DNA from: an uncultured Spirochaetales bacterium
Lineage (GTDB): Bacteria > Spirochaetota > Spirochaetia > Sphaerochaetales > Sphaerochaetaceae
Assembly: GCA_949293335.1 (NCBI GenBank)
Contig: CASFDA010000033.1
Span: 1-64,000, forward strand
Direction: 5' to 3'
Length of the DNA stretch: 64,000 nucleotides
The notes under the pieces were generated by a model, which worked only from the letters and a program-made list of their open reading frames with translations, did no database searches and was not told the origin of the DNA. The translations under genes were made by a program, and so were the position numbers. Below, piece by piece: positions 34,944 to 44,461 of this stretch (its first letter is position 1; every line of letters starts with the position of its first letter).

Positions 34944-36686
34944 TCAAAGTGGACTAGTGGCAAAGACAAGATATTCTTCCCCTTCCTCTGAAAGTTTTCC
35001 TTCAAGTTCGCTTCTGATCCATTGATGATATTTGTCGATCATGTCTTTCTCAAGTGCCGTGATATATCTCATGTCAATCAACCTTCTTTCATAAGGGACC
35101 AGTGTCAAGATCTCGAATGAGAGGAAAGATGAAAACTCCGTAGTGACATCTTCCTTTACAGCGATCAGATTCTCTATCCTTATGCCGTACATCCCTTTCC
35201 TGTAAAGCCCAGGTTCATCAGATATCACCATTCCCTTTTCAAGCGGAATATCAATCGCTGCAGGCGATATGCGCATAGGACCTTCATGCACATTCAGATA
35301 CATTCCAACTCCATGGCCGGTTCCATGGAAGAAATTCAATCCAGCATTCCACATGAACTGCTTGGCAAGTACATCCAGCTGATACCCTCTGGTCCTTTCT
35401 GGAAAACGTTGGGCAGCAAGAGCCAGATGTCCCTTCAGAACAAGGGTATAGTCCCGCTTTTCCTTTTCGCTAGCCTTTCCGAAAAGAAGTGTCCTTGTGA
35501 TATCTGTAGTTCCAGATTCATATTGTCCTCCGGTATCTAGAACAAGAAGCCCAGAGCCATCTATTTTCTTATAGTTGTTCCTATCAGGAGCATAGTGAAC
35601 AATCGCACCATTTTCTCCGAAGGCAGAGATTCCTCCGAACGAAGGATAAAGATATTCCTTATGCTTCTTCCTTTCCTCTTCAAGCATATTGAGGACTTCA
35701 AGTTCATCTCTCGCACCCTGTCGCTCGAGTTTTCCGAGGAAATTCAAATAGCTTATAGCATCCAGAAGATGTGCCCTGCGCATTCCTTCAAGCTCAATTG
35801 CATTCTTCCTTGCCTTGAAGAGTGTTGGATAATCTTCCTTTAATAAGATGATCTCTTCTTTCCTGAACATAGAAGAGATGAAAAGATTGATCTTCTTTGG
35901 ATTGAGAGCTCCTTTTCTTCCTTTTGAAAGGACAGGAACAAGATCTTTCAGTCTATCTTCATCTTCTATCCTGAAAGGAAAAGGAAAATCTATCCTATCC
36001 TTCTTTATGAAAAGGACTACATCCTCTAATGAAATGAAAAGATATGACATGAATACAGGATCATATGGAATATCTGATGAACGGAGATTAGTGCACCATG
36101 CAATATCATCCAGATCTGCAATCAGTGTCCAATATACTCCATCTTCCTTCAGCTTCTCCCTTATTCTATTTATCTTGTCCTCTTCGCTTTCTCCAACAAT
36201 ATCCAAGGAAAGCGAGTAGACAGGATTATCTGGCAATACAGGCCTGTCTTCCCAAATTGAGAATACAAGTTCTTTTCCTGGAACAAGCACATAATTTTCC
36301 AGTTTCTTCAAAAGTTCATCATGGAAAGACAGGGACACACTTTCCTCAGAAAATCCTATGCGTGCTCCTTCTGGAAGCTTTTCCTTTATGTAGCTCACAA
36401 GATCAGGATCATCTGTATTCTCCCGGAGCAAAGAAAATGGAGTACCAGCAAGTTCATTCTCTGCCTGTATGAAATACCTGCTGTCTGTCCAGAGGACAGC
36501 ACTTTTTTCTGTCACAAGGATTTCTCCATTAGATCCTGTGAATGAGGATATGAACTCTCTAATACGCCAGGAAAGAGGGGAATATTCTCCAAGATGAGGA
36601 TCCTTTCCTGAAATGTAATAGGCATCCAGACCATTTTCTTTCATGAGAGCGCGAAGCTTTCTTACTTTTTCGTTTGAATCAATCAT
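34944..36686 (-). CDS. Xaa-Pro aminopeptidase (M24B)
   Basis: 580 residues, the long multi-domain form related to eukaryotic aminopeptidase P. Two N-terminal creatinase-like domains precede the pita-bread catalytic domain (about 290-520). Metal ligands are visible in LVLDTGGQYESGTTDITRT, HGTGHGVGMYLNVHEGP, SDEPGLY and GIRIEN. A C-terminal segment (EKDMIDKYHQWIRSEL) typical of this branch follows. It removes N-terminal residues before proline, in the cytoplasm. It overlaps lgt by 8 nt. Confidence 0.93.
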   Translation of the reverse strand: MIDSNEKVRKLRALMKENGLDAYYISGKDPHLGEYSPLSWRIREFISSFTGSNGEILVTEKSAVLWTDSRYFIQAENELAGTPFSLLRENTDDPDLVSYIKEKLPEGARIGFSEESVSLSFHDELLKKLENYVLVPGKELVFSIWEDRPVLPDNPVYSLSLDIVGESEEDKINRIREKLKEDGVYWTLIADLDDIAWCTNLRSSDIPYDPVFMSYLFISLEDVVLFIKKDRIDFPFPFRIEDEDRLKDLVPVLSKGRKGALNPKKINLFISSMFRKEEIILLKEDYPTLFKARKNAIELEGMRRAHLLDAISYLNFLGKLERQGARDELEVLNMLEEERKKHKEYLYPSFGGISAFGENGAIVHYAPDRNNYKKIDGSGLLVLDTGGQYESGTTDITRTLLFGKASEKEKRDYTLVLKGHLALAAQRFPERTRGYQLDVLAKQFMWNAGLNFFHGTGHGVGMYLNVHEGPMRISPAAIDIPLEKGMVISDEPGLYRKGMYGIRIENLIAVKEDVTTEFSSFLSFEILTLVPYERRLIDMRYITALEKDMIDKYHQWIRSELEGKLSEEGEEYLVFATSPL

Positions 36687-37650
36687 ATTTCGTTATCCTG
36701 AACTTATTGACTACAAATAGAAGCAATGCCCCTGACAATACCATCAGAAGACAGAATATCTGTCCTTTCGAGATATTCAGAAACGAAGAAAAGACATGTA
36801 TGTTCCAGCTGTTTTCGCCAAGAGCAATCACATATCCGATGTTATCATCAGGCTGCCTGAAGTACTCGATGAAGAATCTGAATATGCCATAACCCATGAG
36901 ATAGAATGAAAAGATAGTGCCTTGTCGGAGATTCTTTCTTATCTTCAACGGCCTTATCACGAACCAGAGGATAAAAAACAGCACAATTCCTTCGAAAAGG
37001 GCTTCATAAAGTTGTGCGGGATGTCTCGGAAAATTGATTAAATCACCGTATGCATACTCTATGTGCATTTTGTCGGCAATATCTCTGACCCAGCTATATG
37101 TTGTGGAAAATCGCTCAGCATTTGGAAATACCATTGCAAATGGTAGAAAGCTTATCCTTCCATACAACTCTCCATTGATGAAATTTCCAAGACGTCCGAA
37201 TGTATAACCAAGTGGAATGGCAGTAACGATGGCATCTGTAATGCGCAAAATGCTTCTTTTTGTCTTATGTGCATAAATCAGGCCACCAATAAAGCAACCT
37301 ACTACTCCTCCATGATAGCTCATTCCCGGCAGTCCGACAAAACTCCCGTTCTCAAATGGCCAGAACATCATCCATGGATGTGTCAGATAGTAGTACCCAT
37401 CGTTGTAAAACAGACAGGAAAACACTCTAGCTCCGATAACAAGCCCAATGATGCAATAGAAGAAAAGATCCTGAACTTCCTCTTTCTTCATACTGAGGAC
37501 ATTATCTTTTCTGATCTCAATGAGAACCAATCTGTACGTTATATAGAACGCAACGAGATACATGATTGCATACCATCTGATAGGCAAAAACGGAACTACT
37601 TCAGGATGTATCCATGAAGGATATTCAATATATAAAGGAATGCTCTGCAT
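36679..37650 (-). CDS. lgt: prolipoprotein diacylglyceryl transferase
   Basis: 323-residue inner-membrane enzyme that transfers diacylglycerol from phosphatidylglycerol to the lipobox cysteine of prolipoproteins. SYHGG with His113 and the signature GRLGNFINGELYGR (152-165) are present; about seven helices. It serves the lipoproteins of this window among others. It overlaps pepP by 8 nt and is divergent from ctpA. Confidence 0.96.
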   Translation of the reverse strand: MQSIPLYIEYPSWIHPEVVPFLPIRWYAIMYLVAFYITYRLVLIEIRKDNVLSMKKEEVQDLFFYCIIGLVIGARVFSCLFYNDGYYYLTHPWMMFWPFENGSFVGLPGMSYHGGVVGCFIGGLIYAHKTKRSILRITDAIVTAIPLGYTFGRLGNFINGELYGRISFLPFAMVFPNAERFSTTYSWVRDIADKMHIEYAYGDLINFPRHPAQLYEALFEGIVLFFILWFVIRPLKIRKNLRQGTIFSFYLMGYGIFRFFIEYFRQPDDNIGYVIALGENSWNIHVFSSFLNISKGQIFCLLMVLSGALLLFVVNKFRITKYD

Positions 37651-37709
37651 CTCACATCACCATCAAAAGGGTAACAGAAAGAGAAATAATGGGCAAACAC
37701 ACGTCTTTA

Positions 37710-37718
37710 TGGTATAAA
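37710..37718 (+). promoter_or_regulatory. extended -10 promoter of ctpA
   Basis: TGG followed by TATAAA, an extended -10 element, 27 nt before the GTG start. No clear -35 box. Confidence 0.45.
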
Positions 37719-37744
37719 CTCAAAAGAGTCCAAGGAGAATTAGA

Positions 37745-39166
37745 GTGCTGAGGAAAATCCTGATAATCCTGCTTGTTTTGTTTCCTCTCAATATATTCGC
37801 TTCCGGAAATCCTGAAAGAAGTGACACGAACATAATAGGACAGTTTGTCCAAGTCGGAGAGAATGGAAATAAGAGTATTAGCGAAATCCTCTATGAAATA
37901 GGGAACATTTACTCTTATCTCAACAAGAACTTCCTGTATGACATAGACAACAAAGATGTTGAGGAAAAACTCATAACAGCACTTGCAGACTCACTGGGAG
38001 ACAAGTATTCATATTACATTCCATCTAGTGAAGCTGATGAGTACGAAGAGAATCTGCTCGGTGAATATGTGGGAATAGGAACATATCTGATGAAGATGAA
38101 TCCGGCCTTCATAGATATGGAGGATCCACGTACTTACATGATCATCATCACATCCACATTTCCAGGAGGTCCGGCAGAGCGCGCAGGCCTGAGAGCTAAT
38201 GACCTCATAAGCCACATAAACGGTGAAGATGTATCAACTCTCGATGCAAGGACTGCAAGCAGGATGCTGCGCGGAAAAGAGGACGAGGAACTTACACTTC
38301 TAGTACATAGAGGAAATAGTGAGTTTGAAATTAAACTTACTCCTGAACATGTTACAGTTCCAACCTGCAACTATGGAATGCTTGGCGATATAGGATATTT
38401 GCAAATTCTTTCGTTTGCTGAGAATACCAACACAACTGTTGAAAATGCCCTCAAAGAACTTTCCGACAAGAATATTTCCGCATTGATCATTGATCTGAGG
38501 AACAATGGAGGCGGAACAGTTGATTCTGCCCTCAGAATTGCAGATATGTTCCTTTCAGATGGAGTACTACTGAATGTACAGTACAAAGAATCATCAAACA
38601 GGAATGGCATAACATATGTCGCAGAAAGTCCTGTTGTTCTGAATGAGAATATTCCTGTAGTCATACTCACAAATGAAGGAACAGCATCATCAAGCGAGAT
38701 ACTTACAGCAAGTTTAATGGATAATGACAGAGCTACAGTAATAGGTGGAAAGACATTCGGAAAGGGAATAATGCAGAACGTAGTCCCTATCGGTGATGGA
38801 TTTCTTCAATTCACAAGTGCACACTACCTCACTCCAGATGGAAACGATATTCATGAAAAAGGCATTGTCCCTGACATACTGATAGAGGACAAAGAATACA
38901 GCGACGAAGAATTAGATGCCTATGCTGACTTCGTCAACTCTGTAACTACAATGAATTACGTAGAGGAAAACCCTGACTTTACAAATGAAAACGTAGCACG
39001 TTTTGTAACTGAGAATAAAGCCAGCGGAGTTCCTGAAGAGCTGCTGACACTCCTTGTTAGAAATGAATACATTCACTCCCTTCCAGTAGAACAGCGCCCT
39101 ATAGCCACTCCAGAATACGATGAGGTGCTCCAGAGGGCGATAGATTTCATAGAGGAAGGAAAATGA
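37745..39166 (+). CDS. ctpA: carboxyl-terminal processing protease (S41)
   Basis: 473 residues, GTG start with AAGGAG nine bases upstream. A signal peptide (VLFPLNIFA) is followed by a linker, a PDZ domain (about 110-200) and the S41 protease fold with Ser315 in TASSSEI and Lys340 in GKTFGKG, correctly 25 residues apart. Tsp/CtpA proteases act in the periplasm on C-termini of envelope proteins. It overlaps rsmE by 4 nt (ATGA). Confidence 0.94.
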   Translation: MLRKILIILLVLFPLNIFASGNPERSDTNIIGQFVQVGENGNKSISEILYEIGNIYSYLNKNFLYDIDNKDVEEKLITALADSLGDKYSYYIPSSEADEYEENLLGEYVGIGTYLMKMNPAFIDMEDPRTYMIIITSTFPGGPAERAGLRANDLISHINGEDVSTLDARTASRMLRGKEDEELTLLVHRGNSEFEIKLTPEHVTVPTCNYGMLGDIGYLQILSFAENTNTTVENALKELSDKNISALIIDLRNNGGGTVDSALRIADMFLSDGVLLNVQYKESSNRNGITYVAESPVVLNENIPVVILTNEGTASSSEILTASLMDNDRATVIGGKTFGKGIMQNVVPIGDGFLQFTSAHYLTPDGNDIHEKGIVPDILIEDKEYSDEELDAYADFVNSVTTMNYVEENPDFTNENVARFVTENKASGVPEELLTLLVRNEYIHSLPVEQRPIATPEYDEVLQRAIDFIEEGK

Positions 39167-39885
39167 GAGTATTTCTTCTCAATGGTAAGAAAATACAAGG
39201 AAACTCTTATCCCCTTTCAAATAAGGAGATTAAATATCTTTCAGATGTCCTGCGCATAAAGGACGGAGAATCTTTCATAGCGAAAGACGAGAAGGAAAAA
39301 TACTTTACAGCATACATCCATGATGGATTCCTGGCACTTTCTGAAGAGGTCGAAAAGAAAGATGACCTTCCTCTCTACTCTGGTCCCTCTGCTGAGATAA
39401 TACTCCTGCAGAGCATAGCAAAAGGAAAAAAGAATGAATTGATCGCTCGTTTTGCAACTGAAGCAGGATGTGCTGAAGTTGTGTTTTTTCCTTCAAGATA
39501 TTCTGACGTGAAAGAACTTGGAGAACATTCGAGAGAAAGAATTGAAAACATAATGAAGGAAGCTGTAATGCAATCAGGAGGACATCTTCCTATGCTTTTC
39601 TTCGAAAACTCACTTGAAGATGCGATCAAAAGAAGAAAAGGTAAATCGATCATCCTCCACCAGGGGATAAGAGGAAAGACAGAATATCTAATCAATGCAA
39701 TAGAAAAGAGTGATGAAAAAGTAACAATACTAGTAGGTCCTGAAGGTGGTTTCTCAGACGAAGAATGTGAAAAGGCCGAAGATAATTCCTTCATACCAGT
39801 TATTCTAGGAACAAACATACTTAGAACTGAAACAGCTGGCATATATGCCATCGGAGGAATACAAACTATTCTCAATCATAGTTAA
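39163..39885 (+). CDS. rsmE: 16S rRNA (uracil-1498-N3)-methyltransferase
   Basis: 240 residues: an N-terminal PUA-like domain, then a SPOUT methyltransferase with the knot sequence VGPEGGFSDEE and LGTNILRTETA. It methylates U1498 of 16S rRNA with SAM. Coupled to ctpA by a 4-nt overlap and followed by a hairpin terminator. Confidence 0.94.
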   Translation: MRVFLLNGKKIQGNSYPLSNKEIKYLSDVLRIKDGESFIAKDEKEKYFTAYIHDGFLALSEEVEKKDDLPLYSGPSAEIILLQSIAKGKKNELIARFATEAGCAEVVFFPSRYSDVKELGEHSRERIENIMKEAVMQSGGHLPMLFFENSLEDAIKRRKGKSIILHQGIRGKTEYLINAIEKSDEKVTILVGPEGGFSDEECEKAEDNSFIPVILGTNILRTETAGIYAIGGIQTILNHS

Positions 39886-39910
39886 GTACACTATATCTAG
39901 TGTACCTTTT
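39886..39910 (+). terminator. terminator of ctpA-rsmE
   Basis: GTACACTA-TATC-TAGTGTAC forms a perfect eight-pair stem directly after the rsmE stop, followed by CTTTT. Short U run. Confidence 0.6.
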
Positions 39911-39935
39911 ATGACACGACAAAATATTATCTTTA

Positions 39936-40210
39936 AGTAGCAATTAAATTTATGTTAAAAATAAACATGTGTATGGTTTTGTTGAAAACTGTGGAAAACT
40001 ACCCCTTTTTCCATGTTTTCAGACACGATGTAAGCAGTTTTAAAACATACTTAAATTATATAAATCTTATGTTATTAGTAGCAATTAATTACTTACATTA
40101 AAACAAAATAAATATTTTTTACAAATCCTGTTGACTATTATGAATTTATTACTTTTCCACATCTTTCCACACTGATGTGGAAAACTTGTGGAAAACTGCC
40201 TTTTTCCACA
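39936..40210. other. second DnaA-box cluster between rsmE and perR
   Basis: An AT-rich, gene-free stretch carrying five copies of TTTTCCACA in either orientation (39990-39998, 40153-40161, 40176-40184, 40187-40195, 40202-40210) and a near copy CTTTCCACA (40163-40171). It also holds two copies of AGTAGCAATTAA (39936-39947 and 40077-40088), whose GTAGCAAT core recurs in the oriC candidate at 48640. It could be an origin component, a DnaA-titrating site, or a regulatory region. Confidence 0.55.
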
Positions 40211-40236
40211 TATAGTGGGATGACTCTAAATTTTTA

Positions 40237-40265
40237 TTGACAATAATTATTATTTAAGATAAATT
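40237..40265 (+). promoter_or_regulatory. perR promoter with overlapping PerR box
   Basis: TTGACA at 40237-40242 and TAAATT at 40260-40265 with a 17-nt spacer. The spacer holds ATAATTATTAT (40243-40253), identical to the core of the Bacillus PerR box (TTATAATnATTATAA). Operator placement between -35 and -10 implies autorepression of perR-rbr. Confidence 0.6.
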
Positions 40266-40283
40266 TTAATTAAGAGATCAAGT

Positions 40284-40676
40284 ATGCGTAATACAATGCA
40301 AAGGGACATTACATACAGCACATTGAAGGAAATGTCAGGGCATCCGACTGCAGATGATATTTATCAGTCGGTGCACAGCAAATATCCAAGCATTTCTAAA
40401 GCGACTGTCTACAGGAACCTGTCTGACCTCGAGAAGATGAATCTCATCAGGAGAGTAAAGAAAGTTGGGGAAGGGTCAGATCGCTTTGACAAGAATATGA
40501 TGCCTCATTTTCATGCCAAATGTTCAAAGTGTGGTAAAATATTTGATGTAAAACTAGACCTCGATGAAGACCTTATCAATAAGGCAAAGATGAGGAGGGA
40601 AGATGAAGAATTCTCAATCTCATCTTACGAACTTGTTTTCATTGGCACCTGCAGTGAATGCAGTGCAAAGGAGTAA
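40284..40676 (+). CDS. perR: Fur-family peroxide-type regulator (PerR-like)
   Basis: 130 residues. Winged helix with [11 protein letters not shown] and [12 protein letters not shown], then the regulatory metal site (His31, HFHAKC with His75/His77, Asp residues near 67-70). The structural zinc site is C80-x2-C83 and C123-x2-C126. The linkage to rubrerythrin and the PerR-box-like operator favour PerR over Fur or Zur. The N-terminus is a few residues shorter than usual. The start has only a weak ribosome binding site. Confidence 0.85.
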   Translation: MRNTMQRDITYSTLKEMSGHPTADDIYQSVHSKYPSISKATVYRNLSDLEKMNLIRRVKKVGEGSDRFDKNMMPHFHAKCSKCGKIFDVKLDLDEDLINKAKMRREDEEFSISSYELVFIGTCSECSAKE

Positions 40677-40681
40677 TAATA

Positions 40682-41224
40682 ATGGAACTTAAAGGATCGA
40701 AGACCGAAAAGAATCTTCAGACGGCATTTGCTGGTGAAAGCCAGGCAAGGAACAAGTACACCTACTACGCTTCAAAGGCAAAGAAAGAAGGTTTTGAGCA
40801 GATTGCAGCTATTTTCCTTGAGACAGCAGACAACGAGAAAGAGCATGCAAAGCTTTGGTTCAAGCTTCTCCAGGAAGGAGGAGATATTCCTGCAACTTCT
40901 GAAAACCTAAAGGATGCAGCAGCTGGCGAGAACTACGAATGGACAGATATGTATGCAACTTTCGCAAAGGAAGCAGAGGAAGAGGGCTTTACAAAGATCG
41001 CTGCACTTTTCAAAGGTGTTGCAAAGATCGAGGCAGAGCATGAGAAGAGATATCTTGCACTTCTCGAGAATGTAAACGAAGGTCTTGTATTCTCACGCGA
41101 TGGAGAGATGGTATGGAAGTGCAGGAACTGCGGACACATTCACGTAGGAAAGAAGGCTCCTCAGGTCTGCCCAGTATGTGCACATCCTCAGGCATATTTT
41201 GAACTCGTTGGAAACAACTACTGA
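40682..41224 (+). CDS. rbr: rubrerythrin
   Basis: 180 residues from the ATG at 40682, set by AAAGGAG; a longer frame into perR has no such site. Four-helix diiron domain with [15 protein letters not shown] and EKEHAKLW, second half EAEHEKRY, then a C-terminal rubredoxin knuckle CRNCGHI ... CPVCAHP. It reduces hydrogen peroxide in anaerobes, using NADH through an electron carrier. Only 5 nt separate it from perR; they are one operon, ended by a strong hairpin. Confidence 0.96.
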   Translation: MELKGSKTEKNLQTAFAGESQARNKYTYYASKAKKEGFEQIAAIFLETADNEKEHAKLWFKLLQEGGDIPATSENLKDAAAGENYEWTDMYATFAKEAEEEGFTKIAALFKGVAKIEAEHEKRYLALLENVNEGLVFSRDGEMVWKCRNCGHIHVGKKAPQVCPVCAHPQAYFELVGNNY

Positions 41225-41250
41225 GATTGAGAAATAGTCAAATCTCATAA

Positions 41251-41291
41251 AAAACGATCATGCAAGGATACTGTCCAAGCATGATCGTTTT
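41251..41291. terminator. bidirectional terminator between rbr and jag
   Basis: AAAACGATCATGC (41251-41263) pairs with GCATGATCGTTTT (41279-41291), 13 perfect pairs. A and T runs at the stem ends give U tracts in both directions, so it serves rbr on the plus and jag on the minus strand. Confidence 0.85.
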
Positions 41292-41310
41292 AATTATAAC
41301 AAAGACTTCT

Positions 41311-41994
41311 TCAATTATTGTCTTTTCTTTTCAGAGGAATGATCCTTACCTGTTTGTAAAGTCCTTCTCCTTCACTTTTGGTATCTACCCCTTCGACATC
41401 ATTCAATGAAGTATGCACAAGTCTGCGTTCGAATGGATTCATAGGTTCAAGAAGCTTGCTTCTTCCGCTCTTGCGAACATATTCAGCAGCTCTGTATGCA
41501 CTTCTTATGATCTGCTCCTCATGTCTTTTCCTGTAGTTTTCAGTATCGACAACAACCTTCACATCCTCATCAAAATGTCCGATATAGACATTTGCAAGAA
41601 GCTGAATAGCATCAAGGTTCCTTCCCTTCCTGCCAATCAGTATATTCGAGTCATCGCTTTCTATCTTGAGAGATATCTTATTATCCTTTCTTGATGATAT
41701 CTGAACTTTTCCCTCATACCCCATTTTTGAAATTAGTTCAGTAAGAAAAGCAATGAGTTTCCTTTCGTTTTCGTTCTCAGGTTCAAGAGATGGAGATGAG
41801 ATATTATTGTCATCTTCTTCATTCTCATCATCCTCTCCATAGTATACCCTTATTTTCACATAACTCTTCTTGAATAAACCTTTCTTGACCTGTTCAAGAA
41901 TCTCGACATACACATCATCATTCTCAAGACCCAGCTCTTCCCTTGCCTTGGAAAGAGCTTCAGTCTCTGTTCTGCCCTCAAAATCCTTATACAT
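41311..41994 (-). CDS. jag: Jag/KhpB RNA-binding protein
   Basis: 227 residues: Jag N-terminal domain (1-50, TETEALSKAREELGL), an acidic linker, a KH-like domain with LIGRKGRNLDAIQLL (about 117-131) and an R3H domain with NPFERRLVH near 186. It binds RNA and in Gram-positive bacteria influences cell elongation. It starts 1 nt after yidC in the standard rpmH-rnpA-yidC-jag order. Confidence 0.93.
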   Translation of the reverse strand: MYKDFEGRTETEALSKAREELGLENDDVYVEILEQVKKGLFKKSYVKIRVYYGEDDENEEDDNNISSPSLEPENENERKLIAFLTELISKMGYEGKVQISSRKDNKISLKIESDDSNILIGRKGRNLDAIQLLANVYIGHFDEDVKVVVDTENYRKRHEEQIIRSAYRAAEYVRKSGRSKLLEPMNPFERRLVHTSLNDVEGVDTKSEGEGLYKQVRIIPLKRKDNN

Positions 41995-41995
41995 T

Positions 41996-43801
41996 TTATT
42001 TCCTCTTGTTTCTCTTGCTTCTTGCCTTCTTTTCCCTGAGGCTTCTTTCCTTCTCTTCTTCCTCTTTCTTGTAGACAGAACCCTTTTTCTTGTTGACGTA
42101 GATCTGAGTACCTATTGTAATTGCGTTCATTACAGACCAGTAGAGAAGAAGTCCACTTGGTGCGTTATAGAGAATGAAGAAGAAGATTATTGGCATTCCA
42201 TAAGTCATGAACTTCATCATTCCTTGCTGCCCCGATGCAACAGAAGAACTGCTCTGCGTGATCTTCATACTGAAAATCATACTGAAAGTGTAAAGGATCG
42301 GAAGCAAATGTACCTGATTGCCAAGGAAAGGAATATTAAAAGGAAGGGTGAAGATAGTCTCTGGAATAGAGAGGTCATTAATCCATCCTGGTATGAACAT
42401 AGCACCTCTGAGCTCTATGTTCTTGTTCAACAAACCATAGAATGCAATGAGGATAGGGAACTGGATAAGCATAGGAAGGCATGAACCCATAGGATTGATT
42501 CCCTCTTCCTTATAGAGTTTGGCCATCGCTGCATTCTGTGCTTCAGGATTATCTGGATATTTGTTCCTTATCTCCTCAATTCTTGGAGAGAGGGCACCCA
42601 TCTTAGCTGTGGATTCCTGACTTCTCTTTGAAAGAGGATGCAACAGGATCTTTATGATGATAGTAAGAAGTATGATCGCAACACCATAGTTAGGAATTAT
42701 TTTGTAAAGGATATTGAGACACCATTTCAGTATGTTCTCAAGCCAAGTAAGCCAGCCTGTATCCATTACTTTCGTATATCCCTGATCCTCAAGACCAAAA
42801 CTGTTATTGCCCTTTACATCATATCTTGATAAATCACCCTTATTCTGCGGTCCCATATAGAATGTGTACACATCTGTAACAGCACTGGAATCTGTAGCGT
42901 TTCTTACAATATAGAGGTAATTCTTCTGTGTAACACCACTGTCAAATGTTTCATTGGTCGCCTCAAAGGATCTTATTATTCCCTCCTCTGTAGGACCTCC
43001 AATATATACAAAATATTTTCCAGTCAGAGCCATCCATGAAAGATCATGATCTGCAACATAAAGGCCATCACTGTATCTGATACCATGCTTGTTTCCACCG
43101 CTTCTTCTGAGTTCATAGACCATCCTGTAATCGTAATTGGAACTAATGGACTCAAATTCAGGTCCTACCTGAGGACCGAAAGCTATACTGTAAAGTGAAT
43201 CATTTGAACCAATAGAAAGTGGACTTCCATCAAGCGATGTGATCCTTACAGCAAGCTGGATAGCATACTCGTCAGTATTAGGAACTGCAAATATCTTCTC
43301 GATTCTCATCTCTCTTCCATCGTCTGTCTGGAAATCACGAGAGAATGTAACCTGAGTGATGCTGCCGTCGGCTGTCTGAGTTTCACTGTGTGAGAAAACA
43401 GCATTTATTGCATTGTTCTTGTCAGCTCCCACATACAGCATGTATGGATTGGTATCCCAGGAATCCTTGAAAATGAACTCACTAGCTTTTCCATCTGAAA
43501 GATGTTCCTTGAGCTTAACGCTGCTAATAGTACCTCCTTCAGGCTCGAAAGTGATTTCAACTACCTCATTCTCAATCACAAAAGGTTCAGCTGATGGATT
43601 ATCCCCAACTGGTGCAAGTACTGTAGATGGATCTACATTTGCACTGATCTGGTTATTTTCATCGATCTGAACTGGTTCTTCAATTTGACTTACTGTCTCT
43701 TGAGTAGCTGGTTCTGGTGGAAAAAACGTCATTTGGACGAATGAACCAGCAATTATAACAATCGCACTCAATACGATTGCCAAAATCGTATTCCTGTCCA
43801 T
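41996..43801 (-). CDS. yidC: membrane protein insertase YidC
   Basis: 601 residues, the Gram-negative-type YidC. N-terminal signal anchor (LAIVLSAIVIIAGSF), a large periplasmic beta-sandwich domain (about 60-340), then five membrane helices with LLHPLSKRSQEST and GINPMGSCLPMLIQFPI. It inserts and folds inner-membrane proteins with or without SecYEG. The C-terminus is lysine- and arginine-rich, as expected for ribosome contact. No yidD gene is found between it and rnpA (82 nt). Confidence 0.96.
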   Translation of the reverse strand: MDRNTILAIVLSAIVIIAGSFVQMTFFPPEPATQETVSQIEEPVQIDENNQISANVDPSTVLAPVGDNPSAEPFVIENEVVEITFEPEGGTISSVKLKEHLSDGKASEFIFKDSWDTNPYMLYVGADKNNAINAVFSHSETQTADGSITQVTFSRDFQTDDGREMRIEKIFAVPNTDEYAIQLAVRITSLDGSPLSIGSNDSLYSIAFGPQVGPEFESISSNYDYRMVYELRRSGGNKHGIRYSDGLYVADHDLSWMALTGKYFVYIGGPTEEGIIRSFEATNETFDSGVTQKNYLYIVRNATDSSAVTDVYTFYMGPQNKGDLSRYDVKGNNSFGLEDQGYTKVMDTGWLTWLENILKWCLNILYKIIPNYGVAIILLTIIIKILLHPLSKRSQESTAKMGALSPRIEEIRNKYPDNPEAQNAAMAKLYKEEGINPMGSCLPMLIQFPILIAFYGLLNKNIELRGAMFIPGWINDLSIPETIFTLPFNIPFLGNQVHLLPILYTFSMIFSMKITQSSSSVASGQQGMMKFMTYGMPIIFFFILYNAPSGLLLYWSVMNAITIGTQIYVNKKKGSVYKKEEEEKERSLREKKARSKRNKRK

Positions 43802-43883
43802 CTAGTCTCCTTTGGAATTCAACGTAAGGTGGAGTATTTTCAGAAGGTAGGAACAGGAGCTCTGCATGAAGAGAAGAATGGAA

Positions 43884-44246
43884 CTATTTCCGTTTAGTCC
43901 TGTCCAGAAGAAGTTTGAAATCGGACTCAAGCAAGGAATAATCGGAAACCCTTCCAGGATACACCACCAAGACAAGGTCTAAGCCTTTATTTAAGAGAGG
44001 ATTCTCACCAATATGCCTATTTTCCCAGTTTCTGAAGATCTCTTTCGCTCTGCGCCTCAGAAGATTTCTCTGAACTGAATTTCCGTAGTGCTTTGCAGGA
44101 ATGATTATGAAACGATCGAAAGAAAGACCATTGGCAAGATAAATCAATCGCATTTTCTCAGAGCTAAATCTCTTTCCACTCTTGAAAATGCGATCTATAT
44201 CTTTTTTATTTCTAAGTATATCCCTCTTAGTAAGGCTTCTTCTCAT
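43884..44246 (-). CDS. rnpA: ribonuclease P protein component
   Basis: 120 residues from the ATG at 44246 ([12 protein letters not shown]), the normal RnpA start; a longer frame merely runs through rpmH. The basic RNR-like motif [17 protein letters not shown] (about 55-71) is present. It assists the RNase P RNA in tRNA 5' maturation. It begins inside rpmH, overlapping it by 20 nt. Confidence 0.92.
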   Translation of the reverse strand: MRRSLTKRDILRNKKDIDRIFKSGKRFSSEKMRLIYLANGLSFDRFIIIPAKHYGNSVQRNLLRRRAKEIFRNWENRHIGENPLLNKGLDLVLVVYPGRVSDYSLLESDFKLLLDRTKRK

Positions 44247-44394
44247 CACTAACGGTGAGACTGTATCTTCCCTTAGCGCGTCTTCTTGCAAGCACAAGAC
44301 GACCACCCTTTGTTGCCATTCTTGCTCTAAAGCCAAACTTTCTTGTTCTTTTGGTCTTACTTGGCTGGTAAGTCCTCTTTCCTTTGTAACTCAT
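44227..44394 (-). CDS. rpmH: 50S ribosomal protein L34
   Basis: 55 residues. [24 protein letters not shown] and LARRRAKGR are the L34 hallmarks. A short acidic tail (TVSDEKKPY) goes beyond the usual 44-50 residues and lies in the part that overlaps rnpA. A good promoter lies 70 nt upstream. Confidence 0.95.
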   Translation of the reverse strand: MSYKGKRTYQPSKTKRTRKFGFRARMATKGGRLVLARRRAKGRYSLTVSDEKKPY

Positions 44395-44461
44395 GAGTAA
44401 TTCTCCATTATCGCCGAGGCGTATTTTCTTCTATATAAAGACAAACGTGTCCGAGTAATGA

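Noticed and set aside
43802-43883. Possible yidD gene between rnpA and yidC
   Set aside because: The gap is only 82 nt and has no YidD-like frame.
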